From: Pedococcus dokdonensis
GTDB lineage: Bacteria; Actinomycetota; Actinomycetes; Actinomycetales; Dermatophilaceae
Length of the DNA stretch: 64,000 nucleotides
Assembly (NCBI RefSeq): GCF_900104525.1
Contig: NZ_LT629711.1
Coordinates: 2,914,001 to 2,978,000 of the forward strand
Reading direction: 5' to 3'
Under the pieces are notes generated by a model. It was given only the letters and a program-made list of their open reading frames with translations. It searched no databases and was not told where the DNA came from. Shown here one piece after another: positions 19,963 through 28,079 of this stretch. Made by a program: the position numbers and the translations under genes. Position 1 is the first letter of the stretch. Each line of letters starts with the position of its first letter.

Positions 19963-20958
19963 TCAGATCCCGACGCCGGAGTGCTGCGCCGCCAGCCCCA
20001 GCAGGTAGAAGTAGCTGGCCTCCACGTCGGCCACCGGGCCCTCGCCGTCCGGGACGCCCGCGAGGATGGTGTCCTGCTCGAGCACGTACCACCCGGCATA
20101 CCCGCTGTCCTCGAGCGCGGCGACGATGGCGGCGACGTCGACGTCGCCCCGGCCGAGTGGCACGTACATGCCGGCCGCCACCGCGTCGGTGTAGGTGAGC
20201 TCACCGGCCTGCACCCGCCGGGCCAGCTCGAGCCGCACGTCCTTGAGGTGGGTGTGGGCGACGCGGTCAGGGTGCTCGCGAGCCACCCGCACCGGGTCGC
20301 CGCCGCCGATCAGGAGGTGCCCGGTGTCGAGGCAGAGGCCGATGCTGCTGCCGGTGAGCACCCGGTCGGTCTCGTCGCCGCTCTCGACCATGGTGCCGAC
20401 GTGCGGGTGCAGCGTGGCGGTCAGGCCGTGGGCGGCGGCGGCCGCGGCGCAGCGGTCGAGGTTGGCCAACAGGGTCGCCCAGCCGTCGTCGTCGAGCTGG
20501 GGCCGCTCGTCGTAGCCGTCGGCCCCGGTCGCGGCGGCGACGACCACGGTCGAGGCACCCGCGGCGACCAGGTCGGCCATGGCGTCCTCGAGCTCGGGGA
20601 GCGGGTCGTGGCCGCGGTCGTGCAGCACCAGCGGCACGAACTGTCCGACGGCGGCGAGCCCGTGCTGTCGCAGCGTCGCGACCTTGCCCTCGGCGGAGTC
20701 CGGGAGGAAGCCGTCGGGGCCGAACTCGGTCGCGGCCAGCCCGAGCTCGGCCATCTGCGCCAGCACGACCTCGGGCGCCAGCTGGTGACCCCACCCGGGC
20801 ACCTCGCAGACACCCCACGAGATCGGCGCCCCCGCGATCCGGTCGGCCATCGCCTCCGAGGGCTTGGCCGACGCCTTGGTGGTCGCCTGGGTGGTCGACT
20901 GGGTGGTCGACTGGGTGGTCGACTGGGTGGACGGCTGGGTGGACGGTGTGTCGGCCAT
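19963..20958 (-). CDS. iolE: Inosose dehydratase-like TIM-barrel (IolE/IolI group)
   Basis: A sugar-phosphate isomerase/epimerase-fold protein. In this context it is most likely the dehydratase that converts 2-keto-myo-inositol to the trihydroxycyclohexanedione consumed by IolD. The core begins APISWGVCEVPGWG and includes DTGHLLIGGGDP and HTHLKDV, which carry the metal ligands of this family; the 295-residue core is the normal length. The ATG at 20958 is 2 nt behind the iolG stop with a good AGGGGG box and gives an extra 36-residue Ser/Thr/Gln-rich leader encoded by 12-bp repeats; an internal ATG at 20850 would give the bare enzyme. Confidence 0.88.
   Translation of the reverse strand: MADTPSTQPSTQSTTQSTTQSTTQATTKASAKPSEAMADRIAGAPISWGVCEVPGWGHQLAPEVVLAQMAELGLAATEFGPDGFLPDSAEGKVATLRQHGLAAVGQFVPLVLHDRGHDPLPELEDAMADLVAAGASTVVVAAATGADGYDERPQLDDDGWATLLANLDRCAAAAAAHGLTATLHPHVGTMVESGDETDRVLTGSSIGLCLDTGHLLIGGGDPVRVAREHPDRVAHTHLKDVRLELARRVQAGELTYTDAVAAGMYVPLGRGDVDVAAIVAALEDSGYAGWYVLEQDTILAGVPDGEGPVADVEASYFYLLGLAAQHSGVGI
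20889..20947. repeat. Twelve-bp tandem repeat in the iolE N-terminal codons
   Basis: About five copies of the unit GGGTGGTCGACT, the last ones degenerate, encode Ser-Thr-Thr-Gln repeats between two possible iolE start codons. The unit length keeps the reading frame. Either this is a disordered leader unique to the strain or it is a slippage-prone spacer upstream of the true start at 20850. Confidence 0.75.
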
Positions 20959-20960
20959 CT

Positions 20961-21965
20961 TCAGGCCCCCTTGATCTCGGTCAGGTCCACGACCCGGCGC
21001 TCGGCGCGCGAGACCTCGCAGGCCTCCGCCACCCGGAACGCCTGGAGCGCGTCCTGCAGCGTGCACGGGCTCGGGATCCGTCGGGCTGCGACGTCGAAGA
21101 AGGCGGTCAGCTCGGCCCGGTAGGCGGGCAGGAAGCGCTCCATGAAGGACATCTTCACCGGTCCGCTGGGGAAGTCCACCTCCTCCTCCATCGAGCGCAG
21201 CGCCAGCGACTGGTCGAGACCGACCCCCACAGCCCCGAGCTCGCCGAGGACCTCCATGCGGACGTCGTGCCCGGCGCCGTTGTAGCGGGTCGACGAGACC
21301 TGGGCGAGGGTGCCGCCGTCGAGGGTGAGCAGCGCCGCGCCGGTGTCGACGTCGCCTGCCTCGGCGAAGAAGTCGGCGCCCTGGTTGGCGCCGGTGGCGT
21401 AGACCGAGACCACCTCCCGTCCCGTGACGAACCGGATGATGTCGAAGTCGTGCACGTTGCAGTCGCGGAAGATCCCGCCGCTGCCCGGCACGTAGGACGG
21501 GTGCGGCGGCGTGGCGTCGCGGGTGTTCGCGACGACGGTGTGGACGAACCCGAGCTCCCCGGACGCCACGGCATCCCGGGCGTGGCGGTAGCCGTGGTCG
21601 AACCGGCGCTGGAACCCGATGTGCACCGGCACGTCGGACTCGGCTCCCAGCCGGGCCAGGTCGATGGTCTCGTCGAGGGTCGAGGCGACCGGCTTCTCGC
21701 AGAACGTCGGGATGCGGCGGGCGATCCCGGCGCGCAGCAGCGGGGCGTGGCCGGGCGTCGCCGTCGCGATCACGAGGGCGTCGAGCCCGGCGTCGAGGAG
21801 GTCGTCGGTGGTGGCCACCCACTCCAGCCCCAGGGCGGTCGCGACCTGCTCGGCACGCGCGGCGTCGACGTCGGCGACGACGAGCTGGTCGACGGCGTCG
21901 AGGCTGCGGAGGGTATCGGCGTGGAAGGCGCCGATCCGGCCGACGCCGGCGAGTCCGATGCGCAT
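20961..21965 (-). CDS. iolG: Myo-inositol 2-dehydrogenase (IolG)
   Basis: IolG oxidises myo-inositol to 2-keto-myo-inositol with NAD, the first step of the pathway. The 334-residue GFO/IDH/MocA-type oxidoreductase starts MRIGLAGVGRIGAFH, the dinucleotide-binding loop, and has the family landmarks CEKPVAST (catalytic Lys near residue 92) and NVHDFDIIRFVTG, with the catalytic His/Asp pair, near residue 175. It is the promoter-proximal gene of the operon and starts 145 bp from the divergent GntR gene, whose product is the likely regulator. Confidence 0.94.
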   Translation of the reverse strand: MRIGLAGVGRIGAFHADTLRSLDAVDQLVVADVDAARAEQVATALGLEWVATTDDLLDAGLDALVIATATPGHAPLLRAGIARRIPTFCEKPVASTLDETIDLARLGAESDVPVHIGFQRRFDHGYRHARDAVASGELGFVHTVVANTRDATPPHPSYVPGSGGIFRDCNVHDFDIIRFVTGREVVSVYATGANQGADFFAEAGDVDTGAALLTLDGGTLAQVSSTRYNGAGHDVRMEVLGELGAVGVGLDQSLALRSMEEEVDFPSGPVKMSFMERFLPAYRAELTAFFDVAARRIPSPCTLQDALQAFRVAEACEVSRAERRVVDLTEIKGA

Positions 21966-22109
21966 GGCGGAGGGTCCGTTCGGGGGCAGGGGGCGGGACG
22001 GGTTGCCGCCCAGCCTGCCGCCGGGTCGCAAGGCCTGTCAACCATTTGTTAGGACATTCTCACGTCAGCAGTTTCTGACCTCCTCCCACACTGCCGCTAG
22101 AGTGCAGCC
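21966..22109. promoter_or_regulatory. Divergent promoter region of iol operon and GntR gene
   Basis: The 144 bp between the two divergent starts contain the only AT-rich stretch of the locus, 22035-22075. Read on the minus strand it holds TTGACA at about 22036-22041, a perfect -35 hexamer for the iol operon, without a good -10 at the right distance. An imperfect inverted repeat (TGTCctAAC...GTTGACA, minus strand) overlaps it and is a candidate GntR operator. Confidence 0.45.
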
Positions 22110-22847
22110 GTGGCCACCGAGATCGACGTGCGGATCGACCGCAGCTCGCCCGTGCCGCTCTACCACCAGCTGGCCGAGCAGCTGGCTGCCGCCATCGACG
22201 ACGGGGCACTGCACCCCGGTGACGCGTTCGAGAACGAGGTCGCGATGGGGCAGCGACTGGGCCTGTCGCGACCGACCGTGCGCCGGGCCATCGCCGAGCT
22301 GGCCGCCCGCGGCCTGCTGGTCCGCCGCCGTGGCGTCGGCACCACCGTCGCCAACCGCACGGTGCACCGCAAGGCCGAGCTCACCAGCCTCTGGGACGAC
22401 CTGACCAGGGCCGGCGCCCACCCGACCACCACCGTCCTGTCACTCGAGGTGGTGCAGGACGAACGGGTCGCCGCGATGCTCGACCTGCCCGCCGACAGCG
22501 AGCTGCTCGCGGTCGTGCGGCTGCGCCTCAGCGACGGCGAACCGCTCGCGGTCCTGCGCAACTGGCTGCCACCGGCCCACCTCGACGTCACCCGCGACGA
22601 CCTCGAGGCCGAGGGCCTGTATGCCGTGCTGCGCCGCCGCGGGGCCCGTCCGGTCGTGGCCCGCCAGGGGATCAGCGCCCGGCCGCCGAGCCCCAGCGAG
22701 CGCCGGCACCTGCGGATGCGGGGCAACGAACCGGTGCTCACCATGACCCGCAGCGCCTTCGACGAGGTCGGTCACCCGGTCGAGTACGGCGACCACTGCT
22801 ACCGCGCCTCGACCTACACGATCGAGGTCATGGTCGACGAGCGCTGA
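22110..22847 (+). CDS. GntR family regulator (HutC/IolR-like)
   Basis: A 245-residue regulator with an N-terminal winged helix (about residues 12-75: LYHQLAEQLAAAIDDG, RLGLSRPTVRRAIAELAARG, RRRGVGT) and a C-terminal UTRA effector domain of the HutC subfamily (VVRLRLSDGEPLAV, RSAFDEVGHPVEYGDHCYRAS). UTRA domains bind small sugars or their phosphates. Divergent placement against iolG makes it the likely repressor of inositol catabolism, relieved by inositol or an intermediate; that assignment is contextual. The start is GTG at 22110. Confidence 0.9.
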   Translation: MATEIDVRIDRSSPVPLYHQLAEQLAAAIDDGALHPGDAFENEVAMGQRLGLSRPTVRRAIAELAARGLLVRRRGVGTTVANRTVHRKAELTSLWDDLTRAGAHPTTTVLSLEVVQDERVAAMLDLPADSELLAVVRLRLSDGEPLAVLRNWLPPAHLDVTRDDLEAEGLYAVLRRRGARPVVARQGISARPPSPSERRHLRMRGNEPVLTMTRSAFDEVGHPVEYGDHCYRASTYTIEVMVDER

Positions 22848-22852
22848 GACCA

Positions 22853-22929
22853 TCCCACCGAGGACACGACTCTCCGCGCCGCCTGGCCACGAAACCGTGA
22901 TCCGACGGAGTGTGGTGTCCTCGGTGGGA
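22853..22929. terminator. Long inverted repeat between convergent genes
   Basis: The arms TCCCACCGAGGACAC (22853-22867) and its exact complement (22915-22929) form a 15-bp stem; after a 4-nt internal loop a further 5-bp stem (CTCCG/CGGAG) follows, with about 29 nt of loop. It fills the space between the GntR gene and the convergent DUF3352 gene and probably stops transcription from both sides, although the loop is long for a classical terminator. Confidence 0.6.
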
Positions 22930-22933
22930 CGGA

Positions 22934-24511
22934 CTACTTGGTGGTGAGGCGCAGGCTGAAGTCGGCGCTGTTGCCCTCGCCCGAGACGGTGAAGCCCAGG
23001 GCGGAGAGCCCGGCGAAGTTCTTCGCCTCGTCGGCGCCGAGCTCGTCCTTGAACTCGGTCACCAGACCCGCGATGTCGACGAAACCGGCGACCCGTGCCG
23101 AGTCGGCGTCCTGCACCGCGTCCTTGAACCGCGCGGTGTCGCCGAGCCCGTGGTTCGAGGCGAGCTCGTCGGCGTAGCCGTCGGACAGCGACACCACGGT
23201 CGCCCCGCCCGCCGGCTTCAGCGTCATGTCACCGGCACCCATGCCCTGGCCGGCCGCATCGACGAGCTTCTGGAGCACCGCCTTGTCACCATCGGAGACG
23301 GCGGCGATCCGCAGCTCGCTCTGGCCCTCGCCCATCCCGCCGAAGACCAGCGAGAACTGGCTGCCCAGCGCGGCATACAGGTCGTCGGGCACCGAGATGC
23401 CGAGCTCCTGCTCGACCTGGTCGACGCCGTCGGCGAACTCCTGCTCACCGACGCTGTCCTTGACGGCCTTCTCGAGCGCCGGCCAGCCGGCCTCGAGCTG
23501 GTCGCCGGCGTTGGCGATGCTCACCGCGGCGAGCGTGGTGTCGGGGAGCTGGCCCAGCCCGGTGCCGGTCTTCGAGCCGGCGAACTTCACGCTGGCGCCG
23601 TTGGTGTGACCAGCGAGCTCGAGGTGGGGCCCGTCGAACCGCAGGGCGAGCGCGACCCGGCCGGTCTGCGAGGTGGCCGGACCTGCGGTCATGCCGGGGA
23701 TCATCGAACCCACGTCGAGCGACTTGGTCGCCTTGGCCAGCGGCTCGGCGTCGAACCACGCCGACGCGACGCCGTCCTCACCGAGGTCGGCCATGTCGGT
23801 GGTGAAGTTCTTCGAGTCGGCCAGGGTGCCCTTGCCGACCGCGGTCGCGACCGCCGCGAGCTTGTCGGACCCGTCGGTGCAGAGCGCGAACTCCTCGACG
23901 AGCTGGCACTGTGCCTCGGCGGACTTCGCGATCTTCGGCAGGCTGGCCTTCGCCTTGTCCTGGTCGGTCACGGCCAGGGCGACCACGGCGGTCGGCTCGG
24001 CGTCGTCCGTCGCTCCGGGGACCAGACCGACCCCGATCCGCTGGCCGAGCCACGGCTCGACGTCCTTGGCGTAGTCGACGCCCTTGAGCTGGCCGTCGTC
24101 CTGGAGGCCCTTGAAGACGACCTGGCGCAGGTCGGAGTCCTCCTTGACCTCGCCCCGGGCGTCGGGGAACTTGCGGATGAAGCGGATCGCGTCGAGCTTC
24201 TGCCCCGCGGACGGGTCGAGGTCGACCTTCGCGAAGGCCATGGTGTTGGCCGGCATGACCGACTCGGGCTGCGCGCCGCCACCGCTGACCTGCTGGAACG
24301 CGAAGGCACCACCGGCACCCACCGCGACGATGGCGAGGATGCCACCGACCAGGGCGACGGTGCGGCCGCGGCCACCACGCGGCGGCTCGGCCGGCTCGCC
24401 GGGCGGCACCGGGAAGGCGCCGGGCTGGCCGGGCTGGAGCAGCTCACCGGGCTCACCGGGCTGCGGCTCACCGTGCTGCTGTGACGCAGGGTCGAACGGG
24501 TTGGTGCTCAT
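22934..24511 (-). CDS. DUF3352 domain membrane-anchored protein
   Basis: A 525-residue protein with a Pro/Gly/Glu-rich cytoplasmic tail of about 48 residues, one membrane segment (TVALVGGILAIVAVGAGGAFAF, about residues 51-72) and a large extracytoplasmic part of DUF3352 type. The outer part begins ESVMPANTMAFAKVDLDPSAG, the conserved opening of the family, and contains two similar halves with alternating strand/helix pattern. Function is unknown; homologues are widespread single-copy genes in actinobacteria. Only two Cys (in CQLVEEFALC) are present outside the membrane and may form a disulfide. Confidence 0.85.
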   Translation of the reverse strand: MSTNPFDPASQQHGEPQPGEPGELLQPGQPGAFPVPPGEPAEPPRGGRGRTVALVGGILAIVAVGAGGAFAFQQVSGGGAQPESVMPANTMAFAKVDLDPSAGQKLDAIRFIRKFPDARGEVKEDSDLRQVVFKGLQDDGQLKGVDYAKDVEPWLGQRIGVGLVPGATDDAEPTAVVALAVTDQDKAKASLPKIAKSAEAQCQLVEEFALCTDGSDKLAAVATAVGKGTLADSKNFTTDMADLGEDGVASAWFDAEPLAKATKSLDVGSMIPGMTAGPATSQTGRVALALRFDGPHLELAGHTNGASVKFAGSKTGTGLGQLPDTTLAAVSIANAGDQLEAGWPALEKAVKDSVGEQEFADGVDQVEQELGISVPDDLYAALGSQFSLVFGGMGEGQSELRIAAVSDGDKAVLQKLVDAAGQGMGAGDMTLKPAGGATVVSLSDGYADELASNHGLGDTARFKDAVQDADSARVAGFVDIAGLVTEFKDELGADEAKNFAGLSALGFTVSGEGNSADFSLRLTTK

Positions 24512-24574
24512 GACGGGGTCCCCCAGGCAGAGTGCGGTCTGTCACCGCGATCCACCCGCGGCCACCCGAGTATA

Positions 24575-24616
24575 GGAATGGCCCGGTCCGCCCCGAAGGG
24601 CGAACCGGGCCATTCC
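24575..24616 (-). terminator. Terminator of the rpsF-ssb-rpsR-rplI operon
   Basis: A 13-bp stem (GGAATGGCCCGGT and its complement) at 24575-24587 and 24604-24616 is extended by an inner 5-bp stem CGCCC/GGGCG around a CGAA loop. It starts 44 bp behind the rplI stop codon. There is no clear U tract. It also separates the operon from the DUF3352 gene on the same strand. Confidence 0.75.
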
Positions 24617-24659
24617 CGACCGAATCGTTACGTCGGCCTCAGCCGTTCGTGGGGCTGGT

Positions 24660-25106
24660 TCAGCCGGCGACGACGTCGAGGGTCACCGTGGCCTGCACCT
24701 CGGGGTGCAGACGGATGAGCGCCTCGTGGCTGCCGACCGACTTGATCGGGGTCGGGATCTCGATCTTGCGCTTGTCGAGCTCCGGGCCACCGGCGGCCTT
24801 CACCGCGGCGGCGACGTCCGCGGTGGAGACGGCGCCGAACAGGCGACCGGAGCCACCAGCGTGCGCCGCGACCTTGACGGCCTTGTTCTCGAGGTTGCCC
24901 TTGATCGACTTGGCCTCCTCGAGGGAGTTGATCGCGCGGGCCTCGCGGCCCTTGGCGATCGCGTCGACCTGCTTCTGCCCGCCCTTGGTCCACGCCGTGG
25001 CCAGGCCACGGCGGAACAGGAAGTTGCGGGCGTAACCGTCCTTGACGTCGACGACGTCACCGGCGGTGCCGAGGCTGGAGACCTCGTGGGTCAGGATGAC
25101 CTTCAT
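24660..25106 (-). CDS. rplI: 50S ribosomal protein L9
   Basis: L9 binds 23S rRNA at the base of the L1 stalk. The 148-residue protein starts [21 protein letters not shown], the canonical L9 N-terminal domain, followed by the long connecting helix and the C-terminal domain. An AAGGA box precedes the ATG by 8 nt. It follows rpsR by 26 bp and closes the operon. In most relatives dnaB comes next, which is not the case here. Confidence 0.98.
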   Translation of the reverse strand: MKVILTHEVSSLGTAGDVVDVKDGYARNFLFRRGLATAWTKGGQKQVDAIAKGREARAINSLEEAKSIKGNLENKAVKVAAHAGGSGRLFGAVSTADVAAAVKAAGGPELDKRKIEIPTPIKSVGSHEALIRLHPEVQATVTLDVVAG

Positions 25107-25132
25107 CTGTCAGTTCCTTCCGTCGGTCCGGC

Positions 25133-25369
25133 TCAGCGGGACGAGCTGGAGTAGGGCAGCAGCGCCATCTCGCGGGCATTCTTGACCGCGGTGGCGATGA
25201 GTCGCTGCTCCTGGACGGAGACACCGGTCACCCGACGCGCGCGGATCTTGCCGCGGTCGGAGATGAACTTGCGCAGCAGCGCGGTGTCCTTGTAGTCGAT
25301 GTTCTCGACCTTCGCCGCCTTCAGCGGGTTGGCCTTCTTCTTGGGCTTGCGCACAACGGGCTTGGCCAT
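25133..25369 (-). CDS. rpsR: 30S ribosomal protein S18
   Basis: S18 pairs with S6 in the platform of the small subunit. The 78-residue protein has a Lys/Pro-rich N terminus ([20 protein letters not shown]) and the core [20 protein letters not shown]...[29 protein letters not shown]. There is no Cys cluster, so this is the zinc-independent form. GGAGAG precedes the ATG by 7 nt. Confidence 0.98.
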   Translation of the reverse strand: MAKPVVRKPKKKANPLKAAKVENIDYKDTALLRKFISDRGKIRARRVTGVSVQEQRLIATAVKNAREMALLPYSSSSR

Positions 25370-25438
25370 CGTGGTGCTCTCCTTCTGTTCAGGATGAGCC
25401 CTGGTCTCCCAGGGATGGTGTTCTTGCTATGAGAGGTG

Positions 25439-25517
25439 GGTATGCCGTGTGGTCACGGCCCGCAGGTTTCGTTCCGAAGAGGTGAGAGACCTGCGGAAGC
25501 CGACCGGGCGGCATACC
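25439..25517. repeat. Nested inverted repeat between ssb and rpsR
   Basis: Outer arms GGTATGCCG (25439-25447) and CGGCATACC (25509-25517) enclose inner arms CCGCAGGT (25460-25467) and ACCTGCGG (25489-25496). The transcript of this 177-bp spacer (25370-25546) can fold into a two-part hairpin within the ribosomal operon. It may act as a processing or attenuation site that sets rpsR-rplI expression against ssb; the arms are copies of the GTATGCC motif frequent in this window. Confidence 0.7.
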
Positions 25518-25546
25518 GGAGTGATCTGGACCCGTGGGTCAGAGGA

Positions 25547-26095
25547 TCAGAACGGCGGCTCGTCGTAGGACGGCGCTCCGCCGCCCCAACCGCCACCCTG
25601 CTGGCCACCGGACTGGGGAGCCTGCGCAGGCGCGGACGACGGGCCGGTGGCCCAGGGGTCCTCCTGCTGGCCACCCTGTCCGCCACCCTGCTGGCCCCCG
25701 CCGAAGCCGCCGCCGCCACCACCGGTGCCCCGCTGGGTGCGGTTGACCTTGGCGGTCGCGTAGCGCAGTGAGGGGCCGACCTCGTCGACCTCCATCTCGA
25801 CGACGGTGCGCTTCTCGCCCTCCTTGGTCTCGTACGAGCGAGACTTCAGACGGCCGGAGACGATGACCCGAGTGCCCCGCTGGAGCGACTCGGCGACGTT
25901 CTCGGCAGCATCGCGCCACACCGAGCAACGCATGAACAGGGTCTCCCCGTCCTTCCACTCGTTGGACTGCCGGTCGAACTGCCGCGGCGTCGAGGCCACG
26001 GTGAAGTTCGCGACGGCAGCACCCGAGGGGGTGAAGCGCAGCTCGGGGTCGCCGGTGATGTTGCCGATGACGGTGATGACGGTGTCGCCAGCCAT
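25547..26095 (-). CDS. ssb: Single-stranded DNA-binding protein
   Basis: SSB coats single-stranded DNA in replication, recombination and repair. The 182-residue protein has the OB fold in residues 1-120 ([21 protein letters not shown] opening; [21 protein letters not shown]), a Gly/Gln-rich flexible linker (about 125-172) and the acidic tip YDEPPF, which recruits partner proteins such as RecO and exonucleases. It sits between rpsF and rpsR as in other actinobacteria. Confidence 0.98.
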   Translation of the reverse strand: MAGDTVITVIGNITGDPELRFTPSGAAVANFTVASTPRQFDRQSNEWKDGETLFMRCSVWRDAAENVAESLQRGTRVIVSGRLKSRSYETKEGEKRTVVEMEVDEVGPSLRYATAKVNRTQRGTGGGGGGFGGGQQGGGQGGQQEDPWATGPSSAPAQAPQSGGQQGGGWGGGAPSYDEPPF

Positions 26096-26189
26096 GAAGC
26101 GTGTCCCCTGTTCGTTTGGGTCAGGTGGTGGAGCCGGTGCAGACCTGGCGGTGCAGGTCAGCCGTGGTGCAGATCAGGTGAGGTGCGGC

Positions 26190-26477
26190 TCAGGCGCCGG
26201 GGCGCAGGAGCTTGGTGCGCATGACCGACTCGTTCAGGCCGAGCTGGCGGTCCAGCTCCTTGGCCGTGGCCGGCTCTGCGGTGAAGTTGACGACGGCGTA
26301 GATGCCCTCGGCCTTCTTCTTGATCTCGAACGCCAAGCGACGGCGGCCCCAGATGTCGATGTTGTCGACGGTGCCCTTGTCCTTGGTGACGACGGTGAGG
26401 AACTTGTCGAGCGAGGGCGCGACGGTCCGGTCGTCGAGCTCGGGGTCGAGGATGACCATGAGTTCGTACTGACGCAT
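26190..26477 (-). CDS. rpsF: 30S ribosomal protein S6
   Basis: The 95-residue S6 protein begins [17 protein letters not shown], the canonical start, and contains [23 protein letters not shown]. The ATG at 26477 follows a near-perfect AAAGGAGG box by 12 nt, which decides against the longer frame reaching 26591. As first gene of the operon it has about 170 bp of upstream sequence in which the promoter must lie. One DnaA-box-like site, TCATCCACA, occurs at 26625-26633; S6:S18 autoregulation through the leader is known from other bacteria but I did not find a certain match. Confidence 0.97.
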   Translation of the reverse strand: MRQYELMVILDPELDDRTVAPSLDKFLTVVTKDKGTVDNIDIWGRRRLAFEIKKKAEGIYAVVNFTAEPATAKELDRQLGLNESVMRTKLLRPGA

Positions 26478-26648
26478 GCTGATAACCCGCCTCCTTTGGT
26501 CTATGGCGGTCACGGTCTCTCCGTGACAGGAGGGTTGCAGTGCGATCTCCCTCGGCTCACCGTCGAGGTGCGCTGCGGGAGAACCTGACAAAGAGTACCG
26601 GCCCGCACGGACAACACCGAATCGTCATCCACAGGCCCTCCGGCGGGG

Positions 26649-28079
26649 TCAGGCGAGTCGGACCAGCAGCCGGTCGGGCGAGCCCGCGAAGTCACCGGCC
26701 AGCTCGTCCGTGTCCTCCGACTCGGGAGTCCTGGAGGGATCCGACGGGTCCTGGCCCGTCAGATCCCTCAAAGACTCGAGGTCGAGGTCGAGGTCGTCGT
26801 CGAGGTCGACCACGGGCTCGCGGGCGGCCGCGGTGTGCCAGACCCGCCAGACCAGGTACGCGACGGCGGCCACGCGGAGCACCAGGAACACGGCATACCA
26901 GCCGGGCGGCAGGCCGCGGTCGGGCTTGGACAGGCCCCCGACGTAGAGCCACACGGTCACGAAGTGCAGCGCCTCGGCGCCCGCCCACACCCAGTGGTCG
27001 CGCCACCGCAGCCCGCACAGGGCCAGCAGCGGCAGCAGCCACAGCGAGGCCTGCACCGGGAAGGCCTTGCCGGTGAGCAGCGCGACCGCGACGAGCACCA
27101 AGGCGACCTCGGCGACGGAGGGGCGCACCGCGGTGCTGAGCGCGAACACCGCCCCCGCCCCGACAGCGACCAGCACGCCGGCGACGGCGAGCAGCGTGGT
27201 GGCGCCGGTGGGCAGTGGGTGGCCGAGCAGCTGGGGGATCATCCACGGCGAGCCGAGGCCGGCCGCGCTCTCCCACCAGACGCGGGTGGAGCGGACCACG
27301 GCCGAGGGGTTGGCGACCAGGAACGGCAGCAGCACCACGCCGAACGCCCCCGCCGCCGCGGTCAGGGTGCGGCGCACCGCACCGAGCCGACCGGTGCGCA
27401 GGCCGAGCAGGACCAGCGCCAGCAGGATCAGCACCGGGTAGGTGCGTGCCGCGACCCCGAGACCGAGCAGTACCCCGGCCGCGACCGGGCGACGGCGGCT
27501 CCACGCCCAGAGACCCGCGCTGGCCAGCGCCACCCCGAACAGGTCGGGCGACAGCATCGCCGTCATCAGCAGCACCGGGCTGAAGGCCACCTGCGCCGCG
27601 TCGGCGACGTGCAGCGGCCGGGCCGCGGCGGTGAGGTAGACGATGGCCAACGCCAGGGCGGTGCCGAGCAGCGCCCACAGCCCGAAGTACCACCGGGTCT
27701 GGTCGAGGAACGACCCGTCCGGCACCAGCCCGCCGACCCACGCCATCACCGCACCGGTGAGCACCGGGTGGTCGGCTCGAGCGCCGTCGCCGGCGACGTA
27801 GGCGGCCAGGCCCTCGTCGAGGTTGCCGATCTGGTAGAGCGCCGGGAGGTCGGAGAAGCAGGCGTGCCAGAACTGGTCGGAGCCGGTCCAGCCCTTCTGT
27901 ATGCAGTGCGCCCGCTCCGCGACGGACAGCGCCATCGTGGCCGCGGTGGCCACGAGCAGCGGCACCACGGCCGCGACCCACGAGACCGCCCGCGCCGACA
28001 CGTGCCGGCCGAGCGGCCCGCCGGCGACAGCCAGCGAGCCGCTCGGCAGGACGTCCGCGCGACGGGGCGGGTGGGTCAC
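26649..28079 (-). CDS. Polyprenyl-phosphate-dependent mannosyltransferase, GT87/DUF2029-like
   Basis: A 476-residue membrane protein with about ten hydrophobic segments and the GT-C fold arrangement. The first outer loop holds Asp residues (DQFWHACFSDLPALY and NLDEGLAAYVAGD) as expected for polyprenyl-phosphomannose-using glycosyltransferases of the PimE/GT87 kind; ADHPVLTGAVMAWV fits the family. It probably extends cell-envelope mannans or lipoglycans from outside the membrane. The C terminus is a 60-residue cytoplasmic acidic tail (DLDDDLDLDLESL...). The GTG start overlaps the PBP stop codon, so both proteins are coupled. A hairpin is embedded in the tail codons at 26734-26769. Confidence 0.82.
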   Translation of the reverse strand: MTHPPRRADVLPSGSLAVAGGPLGRHVSARAVSWVAAVVPLLVATAATMALSVAERAHCIQKGWTGSDQFWHACFSDLPALYQIGNLDEGLAAYVAGDGARADHPVLTGAVMAWVGGLVPDGSFLDQTRWYFGLWALLGTALALAIVYLTAAARPLHVADAAQVAFSPVLLMTAMLSPDLFGVALASAGLWAWSRRRPVAAGVLLGLGVAARTYPVLILLALVLLGLRTGRLGAVRRTLTAAAGAFGVVLLPFLVANPSAVVRSTRVWWESAAGLGSPWMIPQLLGHPLPTGATTLLAVAGVLVAVGAGAVFALSTAVRPSVAEVALVLVAVALLTGKAFPVQASLWLLPLLALCGLRWRDHWVWAGAEALHFVTVWLYVGGLSKPDRGLPPGWYAVFLVLRVAAVAYLVWRVWHTAAAREPVVDLDDDLDLDLESLRDLTGQDPSDPSRTPESEDTDELAGDFAGSPDRLLVRLA

